DNA from: Rhyacophila brunnea
Taxonomy: Eukaryota > Arthropoda > Insecta > Trichoptera > Rhyacophilidae
NCBI GenBank assembly: GCA_022495005.1
Contig: JAGYXB010001414.1
Location: 1,116,001-1,180,000, forward strand
Reading direction: 5' to 3'
DNA: 64,000 bases
Shown: in pieces, positions 27,301-36,300 of the stretch
Numbering within the stretch: the stretch's first letter is position 1
How the letters are laid out: every line of letters begins with the position of its first letter
Program-made: the position numbers and the translations under genes
Notes under the pieces: generated by a model
Seen by the model: only the letters and a program-made list of their open reading frames with translations
Told to the model about the DNA's origin: nothing
Databases searched by the model: none

Positions 27301-30300
27301 ATTTGAAGAATCTAAATAACAGGTTGTGGGGGGGGGGCTTGTCACTATCACACATTGGAGGTATTACGGCATTCCGTAGGCAAGGTGCCGCCCTTATGCA
27401 GACTAAGAATGCCGTCCCCTTTCATTTTTAGTAATTTCATTTCATTTTAGTAAATTGTATGTAAAATCGTTAGGATTCCCATTATCTCATTTCAACATAT
27501 TCATTGTATAGGCTGCTTTAGCCCTTTGCCACTCATATTATCTACTGGAGATTAGAGAATTTCTTTGAAATCAATTTTCAAGCAACGGCGGTTGTAAGTA
27601 GATGGAGGTCTGAAGTGCTTTCTAGTTTGGAGGATCCCTTGTGATTTTTTAAAAATAAGATCCCAGTAGGTACATAATAAGGAAGTGACCTCATCTTCGC
27701 TTCATGGAAAACAGCCACTGCTTTCAAAAACTATAATGATCGTATTTGTTTCTTCATTTACCGCCCTTTATAATTTGCCTCCCCTAAGCAATGCACGGCC
27801 TGCCTACCCACCCCCACAGGATGTCACTGTATTATGCTCTTATGATAGCTATTAAATCATACGTTTCTATAATTAATTTTGGTGGTAGGTATATTATTAT
27901 GTCATTGAAGTTTTTACTAAATAACTGTGGTAAAATTAATATAAGATAAATAAAAAATATTAAAAAAAAAACCATTTTGACAAAATTGTCACATCAGAAG
28001 TATTAAGAGCTCAAGGATGATATCTTCTAAGGTACAGAATCAACTATATTCCTTATATTCTTTCCTGCAGGTGGCCTTGACCATCCTGGATAAGAACAAG
28101 GAAAAACTGCTAAGTTGCCACGACGACGGAGAGGCGATGCAGATCCTGGCAGACTATTTGACAGGAGTTTACAATGAAGAGGCGGCCACAGCGACTACCA
28201 GCGAACACAAGGACAGGCCAAAGGTATTTATTGTTTGAATTAAGCAGATCCCAAATCATTACATTATTGCCTTATACAAATGACAAAGAAATACACTGAT
28301 TTGTGATATAAATAAATATATATCTAGTGTTATGTATCAAGTAGTAACAGGTTATATTATTTTATTGTAAATGTTACTTCATCAATCATATTCTTTTATA
28401 TAACTGATAAAGTGTCAATCAACAATGGCATTAATCTTATTATGTTTATGTTTCTATACTTATTGTTTGCTATTTTATGTTATCAGAAATAAAGGAAAAA
28501 TGTTTTCTGTTATTATTTAATCTGATTATATCAATAACAAACATTCCACATAAAGCAGTGATGGTCAACCTTTTAATCGGTATGGAATACATAAGTCAAT
28601 TTATCTATTTTGTGAAAGTGTTGCAGATAACGATAAAATATTTTATTCTCTCCCAACTTTAGACTTACATATTATTTTTAATTAAATTGGTTGATATGTT
28701 TGATAAGTTTGAGTTGCGCACGCCGTTCATCGCTTCGACGACGTCGCTCACGTAAGACGAGCCATAATAGTTTTAATTAACCTATTGTGACTGACTTTAT
28801 TTTTGTATATCTATCCTATAGAATACTAAACTGACTTCCAACAATCAAATATTAATAACTCAAGAACTATATTTTTTTTAAATCATTTGATTTTTTGAAC
28901 ATAAATAAAAATAGTATGCTTTAATATGATTTAATATAGGGAGGTTCAAAGTTCAGTAAATAAAAACTTTCGTTTATTTTTCTTCAGAATTTTAAGTTTA
29001 GTGCGAAATAAATTACCAAATACCTCTTAAAGATTTAAAAAACTGCTTTTATTATATAACGTAATCTATTTTCATACGATAACCCATAAAATATCTGTAA
29101 ATTCCATACTTTTCGCATTTCTAGCAATAAGTGTAATTTCGCCAACTTTTTCCGAAATTTCAGAGGTTAGAATTTTTTGTTCCGTAACTTCAAAATACAA
29201 ATGATAATGTGTAATAAAACTGTTCCCTGTATTATCCTGTATCTAAAATCGTTTCGAAAGTTAATATTTTAACAGATGTTCATTCTTAACACCGATAAAA
29301 AAAGGTCAATAACTTTTGTGACACATATTTTTTAATGTTTTCCATCACGGAAACATGAATACATCATTTTATTCTGTAACGGAAAATTTAAAAAAATATT
29401 TAAAGTGCTGTAGTTTTTTGTATGATATTTTTAATATCTAATATTTTATACTGGTTGGTAAGAATCCCTGTTTTCTAATAATATATTCATCCTATAGCGA
29501 ACTTATTTCTAAACACATTCAATACCAGAAATATTCAATAGATGCCCTAATATAGTGTAAAAATAAACATTACCATCTAACTGTTCTAACACTAGAATTT
29601 CTCGTGTTTGGGCACAATGGGTTAACTGACGACATCATTTACCTTTACCATGTTTATGGAAAACATAGTCCAGGTAATAATTATTAAGATTTTCATGGAT
29701 GATATTTTGTATATTTCATTATGCAGCAAGCAACAATAAATGACATGGCATGATGTCATATATGGACGACCCTTAAATGCCGTGTGATCTGTATGTCAGA
29801 ATTTTAAAGAGTTTCATTGCATGTGGCGAAAAGTAATAATAAAATTAAGTATGTAGGAACTTAATTTACAAAAAAAATAATGGTACGGGGCAGCATTTTA
29901 CAAAAAAAGAAACAGGCACTTCAATTAGGAGTACAAATCCAAATGAAGGTTACAAAATGAATTACTTTAAACATGTCATAGTGTAAACAAAACTTTGCAG
30001 TCGCTAGAGCCAAAATTCGAGCAGATGGTTGAACATAATATATTTTTCAGTTTCTTTGTTAAAACATACTGCGGATTGGAAATTGGACTGTCAGGTGTCA
30101 ATATGACCAAGATGATCCCAGAGATAATTATTAATAGATCGTTACCATAAATAAAAAAACAAAATATTACATAATGCTTTGTTTATAAAAAGACAAGAAA
30201 GATATCATCTTGTTGATGGTTAAGTAGTTTTATTATATTACAAGAATATCTAGTAAATAAAATAAATGAATTTAATCAAACACAATATATTATCGCATTG

Positions 30301-33300
30301 TTACAAATACCATCCACTATCAACCGTTTTAGAAAGGGAATATTATACTTGCACCCCATACATAGAAGTCTCACGCACATGTTGCAATCAAGTCTCGCAT
30401 TTACTAACCTGACCTTCAGGCAATATTTTTAATCATAAATCAATCCGCTACATTTCAGAAGGGGATTTGGCCTCCTCCACAAAAGTCCTCCACTGACCCC
30501 TATCTCCCGTCAGTTCTTTCCAGTTTCCAGGTCTACCATTTGGCTCCAGTTCTTCTTCACATTGTCAATTCTCGGTCGCTTCAACTGGACAGGATCTTTG
30601 GTGCCATGTTGTCTGGCATCCTTTCATGTGACTTGCACATTGCAATCTTTACACTTAACAAATTTTACCTATGATTTTTGTTTCATTATGATATCCAGCT
30701 CATGGTTAATTTTTCTTTTGAAAGCCCAATTTTCTAAAATTGGTCCAAAAATTCTTTGCAATATTTTTCATTCAAAGACTGCTAACTTATTTTCTTCGGT
30801 CTGGGTTAGGCACCATATTTCACAACAACGAATTACCATTGTCTTTCCTCATAGGGATTGCAATACCGGTATTTCAAAACAATATCCCAGTATTTTTCGA
30901 TACCGAAATACCGGTTTTAAAAATCAGACAATACCTACCGATATATTCGGTTTTGACAGTGGAAACATAATGTATTAATTAACAGGACTAATTTTTTTGT
31001 AAGGTTACGCAATGTCTGGTTTACCTCCGTGGCCCTTCATCGTCCTTAGTGATCAGCAATGATACATGCTGTAAAATATTAATATTTTAAAGAGATTTAT
31101 ATATATATATATATATATATACATTATATTGGTAAATACTTCTGTTTTTTTCCCATTTATTTTACGAATACCAGTATTCAATAGTAAATATCGAAATACC
31201 GGTATTGGTATTTTCATTCGGTATTGCAATCTATACTTCCTCATATTCACTCTCTCAAACGGGAGTAAAGTTAATAACTGATTTTGTAATCTGAAAAAAA
31301 ATCTATTCCAGTTGATTCCTGTGCAGCAGCTGGTGTACGAGTCGTACACTCGCTTTGGAAAGATGAGCAGCGAAGCTATCGAAGAGAAGCGGCTCAAGCA
31401 TCGCTTGAAAGTCATCCGACAACTGGAGAACTTGGTGGAAAAGAACGCCATCAGGTCCATGCAGCAAGATGGATTCTATTCACAAGATGAGCTTCAGGTG
31501 GGAGACCTATTGCTTTATCAATTTAGATACTGTGAAAAAACGGGTTACATTTAAATTGTAGGTACATAATATGCAGTTCGCCATATCAAATAAATGTAAT
31601 ATTCTTAAGAATATCTACTTAACATAGTAGTTTTAGTCTAGTAATTTGTCATGAAAAATATCACCGAATCTGTAATGGTTTATATTACCGTTGACAGGAG
31701 ATTGTAGGAGTGGTGCGTGAAGATATACTGTGGGCCAAGAGAACGCTCTACGAGAAATCGGACGGCTTGGGCGGATCCCCATGCGACGCGTACTTGCTCA
31801 ACTTCAACCAGTTCTGCTCCCTCATCAGCGTTATGAACCCTTGGGCCAAGGGACAGGCGGCTGAGAGCCTCGCTGCCAGAATGTTCAGGGTAAATTCAAC
31901 ACTTGTTTGTTTTTAAAAATTGTTTACAAAACCTTGCATAAAAATGTTGGAATGTACAGTATATTTATTACAAATGGATTGTTTTTCATTTTGTGACAGT
32001 AATTGAGTAAGAAAAAATTATTATTTTTCACCTCTTCACATTCTTCTCTTCCAACTAAAGCAATAGTGAAGGCTTTCAAAAATTTCGAGGACATATTATA
32101 GTTTTGGCGAAGACTCTATACTAAATGTTTATTTTAGCTTCTAAAAACAATTTAAATAATTATGAGAAATTTAACTTATAATTAATTTTTTTTTGACCAT
32201 GTCCGATCGATCCTTATAAGATCATATGGGCCTCCAGAGATTTTGTATTCACAGATTTTTGTTTTTACGAAAAATGAATGTTGGCCACTTGCTCAACCCA
32301 TTAGGTCCATACTCAGCCTCCAAACACAAATTGAAAATCAAAATGTGTATTTACCAGACTCAGGATTCGAACCTGGGACCCACGACATTATAGCCATCAA
32401 GGCCTAATAACTTTATTGTATGAATATTGGTTATTAGCGATCACACTTATGAAACCCCATTTTTCATGCAAAAATAATATTTAAAATAAACTGAACATAT
32501 CCGTTAATTATAAAACTTTTGAGTTAAACCAAATATGATGATATGTCAAATTGCCACCTGTTAGTATATATTATAACAAATTGATTACTGCCGCAAGTGT
32601 GTATTCCTATAGTTTGTTATGATCATTTATTTACTTCCTTTTGATAAGACAGTTTTGTCTAAAATAAAATTGTATGATATTTGCAGCTTTCAGAGCGTGG
32701 GGATACCGGAACAGTGAACATTCGCATTGCATGCATTTGGGCAGGTATCGGGGGACGAGCTGCCGCCTCTGTGAGAATCCGGGCTCTATTTTGCCTCCAC
32801 GCCCCACCTCTCCTTGCCACGGCGGATCTCCGGGCCCCTCCTCCACTACCCACCGGAGAAGAAGTCGCCGCCGATGCTGTTGACTTCTTCCATAGGTTTA
32901 TTTTGAAATCTTATTGGCGATTATTCTCATATAGGAAGACCCGGTAACTGGAGAAGTGTAGCGAGAGACCGGAGTGAGTGGAGAGCGGTTGATAAGGAGG
33001 CCAAATCCCACCCCGGGATGTAGCGCCGTGGAAGAAGAAGATTAGCAATTATTCAATATGAACCAGCATGTTATTTTACTAATATCAGGAGCTGGTTTAT
33101 TCTGAGTTACCCATAGCTTCCATGATATTGCTGATGTTTTAATATTATAGTCAATGCCAACGGTTTGCACCATCTACGTCCACTTTCATCAGTTCTGTAC
33201 TTTCACCAATGCAGCATATAAGGGACTGCAATCCTATTTCTTTCTCTCTGTTCATTCAAATAACAGGAGATTATCCTGTTGCCATATATGGAAAGACATT

Positions 33301-36300
33301 CCCAGTGACAACCATCTTTTCCAGGTTATAATTATCTCATTTTATTACATGGGCCATATTTCAATGTAGCAACTGGAAGACTTCTTGACTTGAATAAAGT
33401 GACCCACTCCACCATGCCTATATTTAACTTATGCTGTAATACTAGGGAATAAACCAAATCGCCGTGTTTTATTTCAGCATGGAGACACCTGACACACCTT
33501 TGGAATCTCCCATGTTCGACCCCATGGGCTCGTCTTCCTTACAACGCTCCGTCAGTGACATGGCGTCGTCTTCGGCCGTCGAAGCCACTCAGATGGAACA
33601 GTCTACAGGCAGCACGACTAGTCAACAAGGTCTTGTGAATCCCATAATCGATATAAATCTACAATACATCGTTGAAGAATTGCAATACTCTTAGCTTTTT
33701 AGTTTGTACATTATTTATTTTGTGATGCATTTATTCTTCACTACTCAATTGGTTCCTTAAATTTATTTGACATATTCAACTACTGAGTCAGGACATTACT
33801 TATAGGTACTATAGTTTAAAAGACAGAATGGCATATATATGCTCGGTAATCATGATCACACCACATGAATGTATATTATATTTTACAGTGGCAAATGATG
33901 GAGGTAGGCTGTGAAGATTCGCCATTAATAGTGCACACTATATTATTTTGTTAGTCATTCATATTTGTTTTCTACTAAGACTACAAATTGCAAATGGTGT
34001 TGGTTAATTTTTTAATTTCAATTAAACCCTGCGTAAACCAAGCCATAATAGATAACGGTCTAAAAATATGCATCTAGCTATAAAATATTTAAAATTATGC
34101 CATTAAAATATAGGTACATAATTTTAGATATTTTATAGATAGAAGAATATTTTTTATCTATTATGGTTTGGTTAGACAAAGATAACATGGATTAAAAAAC
34201 TAACTAACACCATCTGCAATTTGTACTCTTAATTCAATGAAAACAATTAACCTGACGAAGAGGCTTCTCTCTTTTCGGCATTGTACGACACATTAGGCCT
34301 GTGTCAGTGGAACTCACGAATTAGTGCAACAATCTGAGGCATCCCATGTTTGTTCTAATGTTCTGATGTGAGATCTCTAAAAAACAGCACGGACGACACT
34401 AACGGACACTAACAATCCTGATAATTAAGATTATTAGGCCACACACATTCAATAACCACTCTTGAATGCAACCAGTCGTAAGTGAGCACCCGTTGCTATA
34501 GCTGCAGGCCAGGTGTTCTGTCTGGATATGGGGAATGTCCCCAGAAAGTGTGGGGGGGGGTACGGTTGACGCGTCGAGATGCTGTAAGTAGAAGGCGAGG
34601 TAAATTCAGAAGTCAATGCCACCTGCTAGATTTTCCTCCTCTCGTCGCCTTAAAATATCAATAATATATTATTAAGAATATTTTTTCGAAATGGACCCCC
34701 CATACCATTTTTCTGTCTGTGCCCTTCTATGTTAAAAAAATGTACCTATACAATAAAAAACACATTTAGTGACAATTTTTTTTATCGTGATTGGTTAAGC
34801 AGGGAGCATGTTTTACAGTTATGTACAAACATCTATATAAACAAAGTGGCCGATCCTATAATTACAAAATAATAAATAAGTCTGCTAATTTCAAAACTAT
34901 TTTCGGAAAATGGTCATTCAACTTTTAAGCTACATTGGTTTCTATCATGAATATGAAATTACATGGACTTGAATTACAATTTCGCATAAATTGTCCATTT
35001 AATATAGAAATTGGTTGTTTTATTTACATAATGAAAATCTACTATTGTCAACAAGCCATTTAAAATTAATCCTGTCATTCTAGGATTGCAAGCCTTAGTG
35101 TAAACATGAAGATACTTGATTCATTATAGGTGTGAGTGAGTGCTGGGATGTCCACAGCATGACGTCCCTGCTGCTGATCGCTATGGGTTCAGCAGGATCC
35201 GAGTCGTCCGTCCCTTCCACTCCCTCCGCATCAATGGCCGCTTACGACTTCAACCAGGTGAAATACAGCCGCCTCTCCCTGCCTCTACCGCACTTCATCG
35301 AAATGTGGAAACTCCTCAATGACATCGTGCCCAAAGACGATCTCGACGACCTGGCCATGGAACTGGCCAACGTTGGTAAGTAACATCTTCTAATCATTTG
35401 CTGTGAGATGCATCTTAATATTATTTAATATAGCTCCAGGGTTCAAATACCGTATCTACCAAAAACAACATAATTTTTCAAAGTGTATTATTTGCTGTAA
35501 ATCTAGGCGAATGGTGAATGATAATTTTTAATATAACCTCAATTCTTTGGAGACCCATATGATATGCTCTGCATAGGAGCAAAAATGGAAATTTACTATG
35601 ATTTTGGTTAAAGAAAATAAATGTTGGAGCAAAGCAAATATATGCACTAATTAATCTACAAAATCATCCCATGTGTGCTCTAAGTATTCATCTTAACATC
35701 CCTGTAGACAGCTCATAATAAGTTTTGAGTTCCAAAAAAATGCCGCAATATACATGTTACTATACTGGTTGATCTATCCTTGGGTTATAAAAAAAATATA
35801 TATCTGATCATAATATTATTACATTATCATATTAAAATAATTGGTATGCAATTTTCAGGCGAAGATTTACTGAAAATCGGTGCTGCGAGATGCTGTTGGC
35901 CTCCTGAAAGAGAAACATCCATAGACAGTCTCTCTTCGGAAGCTAGGGACGTCCATGAAATACTATCACCCGTAAGGAACATTTCCTTGTTTTCACCTTT
36001 TATGTTTTAAGATCATTGAAATATCATATAGGTTTTACGAGTTGATAGTTTTTAACACACGTTGGTCAGCCAATTCCTATGAAGCGGTGTGCAGTCAATG
36101 AGGTTTTATTTCACTATTATGCAGCTAACTTCGAGAATGTCTATACTGACAGTAGTCAATACGCTGTTTTTGTGCATAGCTTAAAGTGTCTCCGGTAGGG
36201 ATAGCGAAATAAAGTCTCATTGTTTAAGGCAAAAAAATTATCCAACTACTTTTTTTCTTCATACATCATCACTAGAGCCCGGATTTATATGCTTGTGCAT

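Noticed and set aside
32631..32853. Minus-strand frames over the EF-hand exon
   Set aside because: Shadows of the plus-strand TBC1D9 exon.
33154..33369. 71-aa frame between two TBC1D9 exons
   Set aside because: Considered as an extra exon, but phases already match between 32895 and 33478, and the product has no family resemblance.
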